Origin: Benincasa hispida | Taxonomy: Eukaryota; Streptophyta; Magnoliopsida; Cucurbitales; Cucurbitaceae | DNA: 64,000 nucleotides | Reading direction: 5' to 3' | NCBI RefSeq assembly: GCF_009727055.1 | Contig: NC_052359.1 | Coordinates: forward strand, 24,021,267 to 24,085,266 | Shown: one piece after another, positions 43,000 to 54,574 of the stretch | How the letters are laid out: each line of letters opens with the position of its first letter | Position numbering within the stretch: the first letter of the stretch is position 1 | Position numbers and translations under genes: made by a program | The notes under the pieces: model-generated | What the model saw: only the letters and a program-made list of their open reading frames with translations | Databases searched by the model: none | Told to the model about the DNA's origin: nothing

Positions 43000-43916
43000 C
43001 GGGCACTACACTAAAGACCAACGACTGCACTTTTCCCACTAAAGATATATTTTTGTGTCCATATCAACCAATCAACAATGTGATAACTCTTTACAGATCG
43101 CTCGTAAGTATAGTTGGGCCAATTAACCGTTTTGCCCCTGTTGTTACATCGAACTCCTTAAGTATCACATTCCTCTATGAACAATAAGTCATAGTCTCAC
43201 TATGACTAGGTCATCTCTTCCAAAGAGAGGATGTGGCCATTATGTTCAAGATCTGGAACCAACCCTTAAGGAAGCAACCTATCTACTTACCTTTGCTTCG
43301 AGAAAAGAGTTAATTATGTCTTGTGTAACTGAGTTTCCAGCTCTCCAATCAGACAAATCCCCAAAAAGACAGGTTTGCTGAGTTGGCAATCTGGCCATTC
43401 TCACCTATACTAATCAAATGACCACCCTCAAAGGTGGAAGTTCCCAAAATACTCGGGATTAAGGTCATGTCACCTATGGTCATTATAGTGAGATGTAACT
43501 CTCAATTTTCAATGGTGTTATATAAAGGGACGAATCATCTCGTGGTCCAGTCTTATACAAACTCTTTGTATAGGACACCCCTATTCGCATATCTCCATAT
43601 GAATGGTCAGGATCAAACCATCTGTAGTAGTTCACAACACTTGTAAAACTCTACAAAGCGGGTCATATCCATAGTGTCACCAGGATAAGGTATCCCTCCT
43701 TTATCTCTATACTACAGACCTTTTAGGTTATTACTTAAGTCATGATCCACTTGTATATCTCATATACATGCTTAAGTTTACATACAATAATCACAGATCT
43801 TTGTTTAATAGATATGAATAACTGCAAATAAAATAACTCTTATTTTATTAATAACAATGTGTACAAAGTTTACAAACTACGAGACTCCGGGAGAATTAGG
43901 ACACCAATCCCAACAT
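43000..43916 (-). repeat. Copia K LTR
   Basis: The minus-strand start TGTTGGGATTGGTGTCCTAA is at 43916. Parts match 28975-29211 and 40080-40345. The left border is uncertain; no primer site is seen there because chromovirus sequence intervenes. Confidence 0.75.
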
Positions 43917-44394
43917 CTTAGATCTAACTTAGAATATATGAAGGTTACTCAACGATCCTAAGACAACTTCAGATTAGCTTATCAAAATATCCAATAAATT
44001 GATTTAACATCAATTAAAAAGCAAGTGATAGAAAGAACTTGTCGTAGGTTTTGAATGATCAAATTAGATTTATTTTTACTGAATTAACTACCTATATTAT
44101 TAAGTAGCCTAAGTGGCAAGTCCAGCTCGAACTATAGGGAAGTACGAAGATAAGTTCATCGAAGTCCATTTTTTAGCTAATGCGGTAAGAGTGTGTGTGT
44201 GTGTGTGTGTGTGTGTGGTGGGGGCTAAAGGAAAGCGATCGTTCCTTTGAAAGTAAAGTGACACGATGCATTTATTTCACGAAAGTGGAATCACTCAATT
44301 CACAATTATGGTCCTAGGGTATAACTCAATCTACCCAAGCACATGGCCTACTTACGTGGAAAAGCCGACATTAAGTGTCCTAAATGTTGGGTTT
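43917..44394. other. Spacer with (GT)n microsatellite
   Basis: No gene is recognised. A (GT) run of about 13 units lies at 44191-44217, followed by GGTGGGGG. Confidence 0.7.
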
Positions 44395-46202
44395 TATGTC
44401 CTAAAACTCGTAGTTTGTAGAATGATAAACACTTTCTATAATCAATATACTTATTATTGATTTTATAAATTGTATGAAAGTCTAAATCCAATAAACTAAG
44501 ACCCATGACTATTGTATGAGTACTTAAACTTTATGTGGAGACATAAGAGTGGTTCAGGATCGAGTAAATAGTCAAAATGATCTATAGTACATAAATGAGG
44601 TTGGGTACCTTATTCTGGTAACACCATTGGATGCGGCCTACTCTGTAGTTGTTACAAAGATTTGTAAAGTGCTACATACGAAGTGATCCTAATTCGTACA
44701 TGTTATGACATGAGGAGTGGGGGCGTCCTATGAAATGAGTTTGCATAAGATCAGGATCAAGATATAAGTCACTCTTACTTTATAACGTTGTTTACTGTAT
44801 AAGACTGACTATTTCACCTAGATGACCTAGGCAACTCGATCTTAATTCTGAACTAACTATGAACTCCTGTTTATTCGGGATTGCTCTTAGATTTGGTTGG
44901 CTCAACAGTGTCGCTCAATAAGACTCCCATTTCAGGGGTAAGACCGGATAGATAGTTGGGGAAAAAGGGTGCAAGACGGAGTTCATGCCTACTGATTTAG
45001 GGATAGGAGAAAGGTTGTTCTCTCAAGTACCGAATCTAGTTCTTGAACAAGAGGCCCCACCCTCTCACTAGGCTGAGAGAGTTTGATTTAGTGATTGGAT
45101 CACAAACTAGTTGTTCATTAGAGGATCAGTAGGGACATGAGGAATAAGACATAATCTCGGGGGTAAAACAAATATTTGACCCAACTGTTTTTATGAACAA
45201 CTTGTGAAGGGTCGATTTGCTGATTATGGTTAAATCATGTGAACATAATATATCTATAGTGAGAGGAGTGCAACTATAAGCTTTAGTGGAGTGACCCATT
45301 AGTTAACGAATGGGGATTAATTTGGTCTAATGAGTTTAGGCAATTAATCTCGGATCGTTGGTGCCCATGATCTGTAGGTCCGGGAGGTCCCCCTAATAGC
45401 TCGTAACGGACTAGCTGTAGAATAGCGTGATAAGCTAATTTGAATCGTTCAAATTAGAATTAAGGGAATTAGTAATTATATGAGATATAATATAAATTAA
45501 ACGGAATAGGAGAATTTATATATTTAAATATATAAAGATGGATGTATGTTAAAATTAATTTAATATTTGATATTAGATTAATTAAATTTTATTTAATAAT
45601 TAATTTATGAAATTAATTAATTTTTCAAATTTAAAAAGTAAAATTAATTTTAAAATCAATTTTTTATTTTTCAAATAAATTGAAAAAGAGAAAAACAAAA
45701 CACAAAATGGAAAAAGTGGTTTTTCCATTATCCATCTTTAAACTTGCTCACTCAAATGGCATCTTCCTAGCGTTGTCTTCTCCAAGGATGAGTTGCAACT
45801 CATGCAACTCTCTCCTTTGCATGTTGATCTGCTACATAGTGAAGAAATTGGAGTGAAAATCGAGCATGCAATCTATAGAGAATTTCACGGAAAATTCGGG
45901 TTGAAGAAAGGGTTTTTCAACAAGATTACTGCAGTGAGCATTTCTCCTTCATCGATTGATTCAAGCTTGTTTTGAGTCCTACAACTCAATCTAGAGCTCG
46001 AAGAGAATAGTGAGAAAGATCTTGAGGTGGTCTGCAACAAGATTTGGAGAAGATAGTAGTTGGAAAAGGAGCTTTGAAGAAGTTCTACAAGAGGTATGTC
46101 TTCAAACTTACTTGTTTTCTGCAAGAGCATGCTTTATATTTTACCAAAATTAGTGAATTTGAGTGCTTAGATCATCCTTGTGCTTCTGTTGTTGCTGATA
46201 CA
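44395..46202 (+). repeat. Element L LTR (copia-like, 1.8 kb)
   Basis: It starts TGTTGGGTTTTATGTCC and ends near CA at 46202, ten bases before a primer-site motif. The start is of Ty1/copia style. No second copy lies in the window, so the borders rest on the TG/CA ends and the primer site. No coding region is recognised inside. Confidence 0.65.
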
Positions 46203-46212
46203 ATCCTAAAAT

Positions 46213-46224
46213 TGGTATTAGAGT
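46213..46224 (+). other. Element L primer-binding site (tRNA-iMet type)
   Basis: TGGTATTAGAGT differs from TGGTATCAGAGC at two positions and follows the LTR end. Confidence 0.65.
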
Positions 46225-48437
46225 ATCAAATAAGCATTCAATTCGGTTTAATTTTTGTTTGGTGGGTGTTTTATATGAGAAATATGAAACTGATACATTG
46301 ATATGGTTTTTTGTGTTTTGGCTTTTTAATTCTCTTTAATTTCTCATTTACATTTGTAATTGGCTCTTGTTTGATGAGCTTTTATGTGTTAGCAAGAGTC
46401 TGTAATTTATTTGGAGTCATTAGAGTTGAAATTAAGATGTAATTGAAGAAACAAGTGAAGGAGGCCGAGCTGCTGTTCCAGTTTTCAACTTCTACTCAAA
46501 ATCGTTGTTGAGGTTCTAGTTGCTAAGTGATCGTCTAGTTCCAGACCCTACACGGCGTGAAGAAAAGCTAGACGATCGTATAGTAATGGGTGCTGGTCGT
46601 TGTGATGTTGAATGCTAGACGATTGTGTACTTGCAAGAGCTAAACGATGTGTTCAATTTGCTATACGATAGTACTAAGCGATCGTTTAGCTTTGGTGTGG
46701 GAACTAAACGATACGTTGAATTTACTATACGATGGTACTACACTATCATTTAGCTATGATGCACGCTAAGCGCTGCGATGATGTGTACGCGATAGCTCTA
46801 AGCGATCGTTTAGTTGCGGAGCTAAGCGATTGTATAGATGAATTGCTAAGCGACATGATGATCTTTTATACGATAGAGCTAAGCGATTGTGTAGTTCTAT
46901 ACGATAGAGCTAAGCAATCGTTTAGCTTCAGTAGACACTAAGCGATTGTGTAGTTCTATGTGATGGAGCTAACAATCGTTTAGTTGAGGCAAACACTAAG
47001 CGATTGTGTACCCTTTTCATAACACAAGGCGATAGAGCTAGACAATTGCCTTCAGCGCTACACGATTGGCCTTTGCAAGACTTTGAGGTTGGATCGAGAG
47101 CAGTCGGTTCGACCAGTTTTCTCAAGATCCAATCCGGTTCAGCCTAAAATTGTTTATGGTTGGTTCGGTTTAGACTCATTCATTCTGGTTCAAGGTGCTT
47201 GAGTTCGGTTTGGAGCGGTTCGAGCGGTTCAAAGACGGTTAGAAGCTGATTGTAATAGTTAGGCTTCTATTTGCTTGTTTTTTTTGCCAAAACTAAAACC
47301 ATATCAGTCTGTGCTTAATTATTTATGCATTTGATGTATGTTATAATTAAATAAATCTTGTATGTGCATATAGTATGCCATTTAGATTTAAAATCCCACT
47401 ACAAGAAGCATGTTACATGCATTAAAAGTATGTTATAATTATTATAATATATAGTATGCATGTTAGGGTTTCTTGTATTTAATATAAATGTTATATTAAA
47501 TTTTGAATGCCTTTTATATGTTATGGATGTTTAGCATGTCTAAAGTTTTATAAGTTGTTATCAAATTGGGTTAGACATTTAAAATCCATAAACAATAGTT
47601 GCATGCTCACGTAGGTTGACCACCTGTTTTAATTGTTAAAACTTATAGAACCTAGGTTATAAACTCAACCAGTATATAATCCTGTCTAAGGCTAGGGGTA
47701 CTTAAGTTGACGGTTTATGGAACACCTCTTACCTGGGGATTATGGCTAAATAATTGAGCGTTGGTAATCGATTTTATAAGCATATGTGAGTGATGTGAGG
47801 TAATATAATGATTTATCACCTAGACATCGTAGGTTAAACTCCAATATAAGAGTTATACTTGGATAAACCACATAGACTTAGGGTTTTTTTATTAGCCAAA
47901 AAAAACTTGAGTATAAATCTACCCAAATAGAACACTTTAGTGGCAGTTTAATAACTTCTATATGAATATTAGAAAACTTCAGTGGGAGATTAATAGCATA
48001 TATGATACATTATTTTTAGCTCTCACGTCTCTAAGAGTTCACAATCCAGATTTAAGCGATACTTCATGTTACCCTGGGAGTGACCTCCATTTGGAAAGTA
48101 TTTTTTACCTTAAATCTAGATTTCGGTGAGTAAAAGGAAGTTGTTCAAAACATGTCTTTTATACAATATATAGATTTCAACTACCACGTCTCCACATAGT
48201 TTACACCGTGAGATTCATATGACACTTCGTGTCACCCTGGGAGTGACCTCCATTCAGAAAGTATTTTTTATGAGTCAATATCAAGGTAAATGGAGGAAGT
48301 AGTTCATAGTAAGTGGATGAAGGATATGTGTCAATATATCCTACGATCTCCTCTATTGGACTGAACCGTGAAATTCCTATGTTGTACCTGTTGGTTAGCT
48401 TTAAGTGGCCCTTTGCTAGTCATTTAGCGATGGCTAT
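46225..48437 (+). mobile_element. Element L internal region, no coding capacity (LARD-like)
   Basis: The 2.2 kb after the primer site contains no gag or pol motif in any frame. It holds a hairpin-rich array (46515-47075) and a ~85-bp direct repeat (48023-48107 and 48186-48270, both containing CCCTGGGAGTGACCTCCATT). This fits a large non-autonomous retrotransposon derivative. It is cut at 48437 by element H's LTR; bases 48433-48437 (GCTAT) are the candidate target duplication. Confidence 0.55.
46515..47075 (+). repeat. Array of near-palindromic CTAAGCGATCGTTTAG units
   Basis: About a dozen or more variants of (A/C)TAAGCGAT(C/T)GT(T/G)TAG and its inverse CTAAACGATCG occur at irregular 25-60-bp spacing, alternating with CTATACGATAGAGC. 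Many single units are self-complementary. Confidence 0.8.
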
Positions 48438-50118
48438 TGATGCATTGTGAATGTGATGAATTAATGGTGTATTTTGTGATGGTGGTGTATGCGTTGTACA
48501 TGCAAGTTTTCCTAGCAAAATCCAAGTATAAATTCTACTAGGTTGCCTTGTAAGCCCAGGGTCGAACACAGGGACTATGAAGACAGTATGCGATGGTGAT
48601 TTTTGATCCCTTTGCGGTGACAAATAAAACAATGAGTTGGTTGGTATGTTTGTTTAAGGTATAGATTCTATGCGGCAGAATTGAGAAAAGAGTTAATACA
48701 GCAAAAGTTATAATGAGTATGCGGGGAATGGGTTGAAAAGGGATTTAGCTAGCACTTCCTGAAATTGTGTTCAAGCTATGCGATCATGCTACACACACAC
48801 AACAATAATTCATCTTCCAATGCAAATGGCATAGCTCCTATTTCTAGAATGCATGTGATGTATACGATGATGTCGATAGGACTTATTCCTAAGTCTCTAT
48901 TCTTGTCTATGCGATGATGAATGATGCACACATATACAAGGTGACCGCACACTATCATATCCTATCTCTACGGTGCATGCGATGCGTCAATAGCAAACAA
49001 AAATTATTCCTAAGTTTCCACCTCTTGCTTATGCGGTTCTAATAATTCTCCCGAGCCTAGACTCTAATCTGACTTTTCCAAGCCTAGATTCTATCCTTAG
49101 ACCACCTTCCCGAGCATCTCTAAAGGACGAATGAAGCATACATAATACAAGATGATCGCAGAAAGTGAAGATCTCAGGTTATGCTAGTTATGTGCTTCTC
49201 AACCCATTTGACAGTTTAGTTACTTATGCGTAATGTAAAGAGAGTGAATAGATGTAGAGCTGCAAATTCCATTTTATTAGTAAGATCAGAATACATAATG
49301 ACAATGGAAAATAGGGATAGTGAGCCTGGTAGCTATGTCTTCCTTCCCAAGGTTTTTACACTGCGTTTTTCTCTACTCTACCCAAAAGAATATTTTTGCT
49401 TCCGCAAGAGTCAGCCCTCTCTCCGTTCTTAACGCTTCTTGGCACTCTTCTGAGCTAACCAGGAATGATCTTTCAGCGTTTTCTCTCTTCACTCACCTCT
49501 GCCTTCTAAGTATAAAAATTACAGACTACGGCTATCTATGTATATGGCGAAGAAGAACTCCAAAATTCTGAACAACTGAACTCCTTTAACGAAGGTGGCT
49601 TTCGGTATTTATAGAACTTCAAGGTGAAGAGCTTTTATCTTAAATGATTGCACTGATAGGATGTCATAAATCTCTGTCTGATGTGCCGATTAATTGTCAC
49701 TGAAAAGTTGAGTGTACTTACTACAGTGTTTTGTTAACGGCTTGTCAACTAAATTCGGATTCGACTGTCATCAGCTTTCTGTCCCATCATGATTTATTAG
49801 GCTTTCACCTTGATGCGCCATTTCTATGCGGCCACCTTTTTGAGCAAATCTTTGCGAACGCATACGATCGCATAGCTTTACGATCGCAATCTTCTAATGC
49901 GCTTGGACGCTGAATTCCTTGGATCGTAATTCTGTCTTGCGCCAATGCATTTTCCTACACTAAATATGTAAATTAGCTACTTTAATGCAATTGGCGCATG
50001 CGATCGCAATGTTCTAAACTTAATGATTTTGGACCCTATTTTACATATTTTTACAGTCGCAATCCTACATTGTTTTATATCTTTGCGTTGTAATAACGTG
50101 CATTTCTTCCTGTTATCA
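48438..50118 (-). repeat. Element H 3' LTR (family I)
   Basis: On the minus strand it starts TGATAACAGGAAGAAATGCA at 50118 after a polypurine tract and ends at 48438; 1,681 bp, collinear with E (8629-10307). TATA-like TATAAATA (minus) at 49606-49613. Confidence 0.88.
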
Positions 50119-51474
50119 ACACCCAAATTTAAAACAATGCTTGTCCTCAAGCATAAACTAAAGATTTTTCTCCAGAGAGTCAACTGCTTTTTCTTTCCTA
50201 GATTTTTTTAGGTGCCTTATTCAAATTCTATGTACCAAAATCTCCTTAATTCTTATCCTGGTCTTTTCTTAAAATATTTTTAAAATTTAGGGATCGCAAG
50301 TTTAACACCTAAAAAAGATTTACTTGTTTCTAGGGCATCGCATGATTTATTTCAATTTCATTTTTCAACTGAGGTGTTTTCAAATGATTTTTTATCCTTG
50401 CGTAGTTTAGATATTCTTTCTATGACCTTGCACTCATCCAAGTGCCTAGCCTTCGTTTTGGCTTACCCCTACGGGTGTCATGCGAGCATCCAACTACGAG
50501 CAATGGTGCTTTTTCTTTTCAGTCTAAACTCATGCCCATTTGGCAGCGGAGTTGCGATCATTTTATTTATGCGTTGATCACGATTCCTACCTTCGTTTTG
50601 GCTTGCCCCCACGGGTGTTATACGGACATCCAACTACGAGTAGGATTTGATCGCAACGTTATAATTTTTTTATTTTTTTTTTCTTGCGATCTAAAAGTAG
50701 CAAGGTTGAAAATAAATACCGCACCCCCAAATTTAAACGCAGCAATGTCCTCATTGCTGAAAGATTGAAAGAATTCATGCGATGCTCTTAGGAGGTTTCG
50801 TAAAAGTCAATTTGAAAGAAAGCTGGTGGACCACTAACTTCTAGAAATATTTCATGAATTGACTGTCCTAAAATTAAGTTGATTTTAGTACATGTGATGA
50901 GAAATAGAGGCATGCGTTTGATCATTGAAATCATAATTGGCATAGAAAAATAATGCGGTGACTTACTAAAGTAATCAATATTTAATGATTGTGCCAACTA
51001 AAGAGGATGTGATGATAAAATTATCAAAGTTAAAATGAGATGCGAGAGTGCAAAATTTGGAATAAACAAAGTCAAGGAAAGATACAACCCTCAAATTTGC
51101 TCTGTTGCCCGCATCATTTGTGATCGCATCCTTCTTTGTGGCTAACCGATTTCTTCGATTGTGGTGGCGGAATGAACTAGTCACGTTTGTTAGTTATTGT
51201 GTAGCTCCCCTACAATCGTTCACCACGATCATGCAAAAAACATTTAGAGGGTCAAAAAAATATAAAAGACAGAGTTAACCAAAAAAAAAAATTCTCCTTT
51301 TTTTTTTTAGATAAGGAGTACAAAGGATATAGAAATGATAATGGATATAAAAAGGTAGAGTGAGTTCATGAATCAAAGATAGGAAAAACTTACTCCAAAA
51401 GAATTGCGTACCTGATGAATTTCTGTCGCATAACAATGTAGGGACTGCTCAATTTTTCTTCATTTAGGATTCCT
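50119..51474 (-). other. Element H 3' noncoding region
   Basis: It holds the polypurine tract (complement ACACCCAAATTT at 50119-50130), a second copy (CACCCCCAAATTT, 50722-50734) and two copies of the ~50-nt motif (50450-50499 and 50590-50640, on the plus strand CTTCGTTTTGGCTT…CATCCAACTACGAG). No gene is recognised. Confidence 0.72.
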
Positions 51475-52745
51475 CAGGTCTACGAAGGTATTTTCCTGAT
51501 GAAAGTCACCTCCGTGATACATCTTGACTCTTTGCCCATTGACCTTGAATATGTAGGTCCCATTTTCATTAGTCAATTCGACCGCACCATGCGGGAATAC
51601 TTATTTGATTGTAAAGGGTCTGAACCAACGTGACTTTAATTTACCGGGAAAAAGTCATAGCCGTGAATTGTATAACAAGACCTTCTATCCAACTTGGAGA
51701 TTCTTCTCGCATAATTCTTTGTCATGCCAACGTTTTATGCACTCCTTGTAAATTTTGGCATTTTCATATGCTTGAGTTCTCCATTCATCAAGCTCGACCA
51801 GCTGAAGTTTCCTTGCCTCCCCTACGGCCTTTAGATCAAAATTGAGCTTTTTCACTGCCCACTTTGCTCTATGCTCCAACTCAAGCGATACATGGCATGC
51901 CTTTCTAAACACCAGTGCATACAGGGACATGCCTATAGGTGTCTTATAGGCGGTCCTGTATGCCCACAAGGCATCGTCCAGCTTCATTGCCCAATCTTTG
52001 AGTGAAGGCTTCACCACCTTCTCTAATATCAGCTTGATTTCCCTATTGGACACTTCAACGTGACCATTTTTTGTGGATGGTATGCGGTGACTACCTTATG
52101 GAGGATATTATACTTGAGTAACAATTTCTTGATGATGTGATTAACAAAGTGAGAGCCTTCATCACTTATTATGGCACGTCGAGTGCTAAAACGAGTGAAA
52201 ATATTCTTCCTTAAGAACTTGGAGATTACCATCGCATCACTTGCGACACATGATACCGCTTCTACCCATTTGGAAACATAGTCGACGGCCAATAGAATGT
52301 ATTTGTGACCATTTGATGGTGGAAATGGTCCCATGAAGTCTATACCCCAGATGTCAAATAGTTCCAATTCTAAGATGATATTCATGGGCATCGCATTCTT
52401 CCATGAGATGTTTCCCATGCGTAGGCACCGGTCGCATTTCATTGCATAGTCTCTTGCGTCTTTGAATAAAGTTGGCAAAAATATCCACTTTGTAAAATCT
52501 TTGCTGTTGTGCGTTGGCCTCCAAAGTGTCCTCCATATGGCGAGTCATGGTATTGCGATAGTATGCGCTGGTGAGCAGCGTCTGGTACGCATAGGTGCAA
52601 AATCTGGTCTGATCCCATCTTATAAAGATTTGGCTCGTCCCAATAATATGATTTACATTCATGTCTGAGCCGTCTCTTTTGGTGGGATGTATAGTTCTCA
52701 GAAAATTGTTCGCAAACCAGAAAATTGACCATGTCCCCAAACCAG
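51475..52745 (-). pseudogene. Element H integrase
   Basis: Near-complete Athila integrase. The N-terminal zinc region has [11 protein letters not shown] and an intact CDRC (MKCDRCLRMGN). The core (52029-52478) holds [25 protein letters not shown] and VTAYHPQ, then a frameshift at the TNGQ motif near 52065; [15 protein letters not shown] (Glu) and the linker [19 protein letters not shown] are in 51685-52053. The C-terminal LFPGKLKSRW and HGAVELTNENG continue to about 51475 after a stop. One shift in the N-terminal zinc region (about 52480) and one in the core separate it from function. Confidence 0.92.
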
Positions 52746-53265
52746 AAAACAGCTACTCATCTGGGAAAGTTGCATTCACCTCTGACTGGTTGTGGTCGAC
52801 TTTTGGATTTTCTAATCTTTATAGGTGGTTCACAATCTGGTTCTCCATCTCTTTGTGATCAATGATTTCCATGTTGAATTCTTGAAGGAGGAGAACCCAT
52901 CGAATCAATATCGGCTTTGCATCTTTCTTTATCATCAAATATTTGATTGTGGAATCAGTAAGGTCTGAATTTTTCTAGCACAAAGATCACCGCAAGCAGT
53001 TCTTTTTTTGTGGTAGTGTAATTTGTTTGAGTAGGGTTCAAGGTTTTACTCATATATGCGATGGGGTGTAGCATTGTTTTCTTTTGCGCCAGCACCGCCC
53101 CCATCGCATAACTGCTTACATCGCACATTAGTTCAAAGGGTTGTGTCCAGTCCAGTGCGATCAACACAGGTACGGTTATTAATGCATTCTTCAGTATCTT
53201 GAATGCATTGAGGCATTGTTCATCAAAGTTAAACGTTCTTTCTTCCTCCAGCAACGCACTCAGTG
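52746..53265 (-). pseudogene. Element H RNase H
   Basis: The minus strand reads FELMCDVSSYAMGAVLAQK (catalytic Asp), [34 protein letters not shown], then a gap: the TDHSAIKYL region is mostly deleted near 52955 and the frame resumes with [12 protein letters not shown] and ends near LENPKVDHNQ-like text. The missing histidine segment would inactivate it. Confidence 0.87.
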
Positions 53266-54370
53266 GTCACACAATCTTCAATAAGTCCTTCATAAAATGC
53301 CGATAAAAGCCTGCATGCCCCAAAAAGCTCCTGACATCCTTCACATTTGCTGGAGGTAAAAGCTTTTCAATCGCCTCAATCTTCACCTTATCCACCTTCA
53401 GCCCATCCTTGGAGACTTTTGCCCGAGCACAATACCTTCCTTCACCATGAAGTGGCACTTCTCCCAGTTCAGCACAAGGTTCATCTCTTCACATCTTCTC
53501 AGTATCTTCTTTAGATTATTGAGATAGAATTCGTATGTTTTCCTGTACACTGAGAAGTCGTCCATGAAAATTTCTACTGAATCTTCAAGATACTCATAAA
53601 AGATGGCCATCATACACCTCTGGAATGTGCTCGGCGCATTGCATAAGCTGAACGGCATGCATCAAAATGCAAATGTTCCATAGGGGCAGGTGAATGTGGT
53701 TTTCTCTTGATCTTCAGGAGTAATCATGATTTAGTTGTAGCCTGCATATCCATCCAAAAAGAAAAAGTAATCATTTCCTGCTAGGCAGTCTAGCATCTGG
53801 TCAATAAAAGGCAAGGGGAAATGATCCTTCTTCATCGCCGCATTCAATTTGCAGTTCAGATCCGCCAACTAGTGACGGTCTTCATCGCTATTAGTTCATT
53901 ATTTGCATCTGGGACTACCGTCATCCTTTCTTTCTTTGGCACACATTGTACGGGGCTGACCCATGTGCTGTCGACGATTGGATAGATAATCCTTGTGTCC
54001 AACCATTTTATTATCTCCTTCTTCATGACCTCCTTCATCGCAGGGTTTAGTCTGCGATGATGTTCGATCGATCCTTTTTTACTCTCCTCGAGACGTATCC
54101 TGTGCATGCAGTATGCAGGGCTGATTCCTCTAATGTCTGCTAGCGTCCAACCTATTGCTTTTATGTACTTTTTCAGGATGCTCAGCAGCGCATTCTCTTG
54201 GTCTTCATGAAGCGCAGAGGAAATTATTACTGGTAGCGTTTTATTTTTCCCCAGAAAAGCATACTTTAGGTGGTTTGGCAAGGTTTTCAACTCTACAAGC
54301 GATAGTTGTTCCAAGGATGGTTTTTGTGTTTTTCTATCGTCATTCATCGTCAGCTTTTCTTCTTTGATTT
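53266..54370 (-). pseudogene. Element H reverse transcriptase
   Basis: The lead-in (53856-54347) holds LKTLPNHLKYAFLG, DQENALLSILKKYIKAIGW, LADIRGISPAYCMHRI, NPAMKEVMKKEIIKWLD and TWVSPVQCVPKK. A degraded middle follows (53700-53856). The catalytic part (53398-53658) has LCNAPSTFQRCMMAIF, FMDDFSVYRKTYE and LVLNWEKCHFM, and 53267-53458 carries VKDVRSFLGHAGFYRHF. At least two frameshifts are present. Confidence 0.92.
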
Positions 54371-54574
54371 TTGTTTCTCTGATTGCATTGTAGGTTACTA
54401 TGAATGCGGTTGCATCCTCTCTTTAATCTTCATCTTTAGACTTTTCTTGTTCATACAAACTTGGTTCATTATTGGAATCTATTAGGTCTTCTTCTTCCCG
54501 GTAATTCATGGCTCTGATAATATCAAACCTGATCTTCTGCCCGTTCATGCACATTGTGATCTCTCCCTTGTACA
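54371..54574 (-). pseudogene. Element H protease tail, cut by element D
   Basis: The minus strand reads GEITMCMNGQKIRF and then an acidic linker, matching G's protease end (24790-24890). Homology ends at 54574, where D's LTR begins. The last five bases before D, GTACA (54570-54574), are the candidate target duplication; its partner would lie right of the window. Confidence 0.82.

Noticed and set aside
44395..46215. Solo LTR with CCTAAA target duplication for element L
   Set aside because: CCTAAA occurs on both sides, but on the right it is two bases away from the CA end and a primer site follows, which fits a 5' LTR better.
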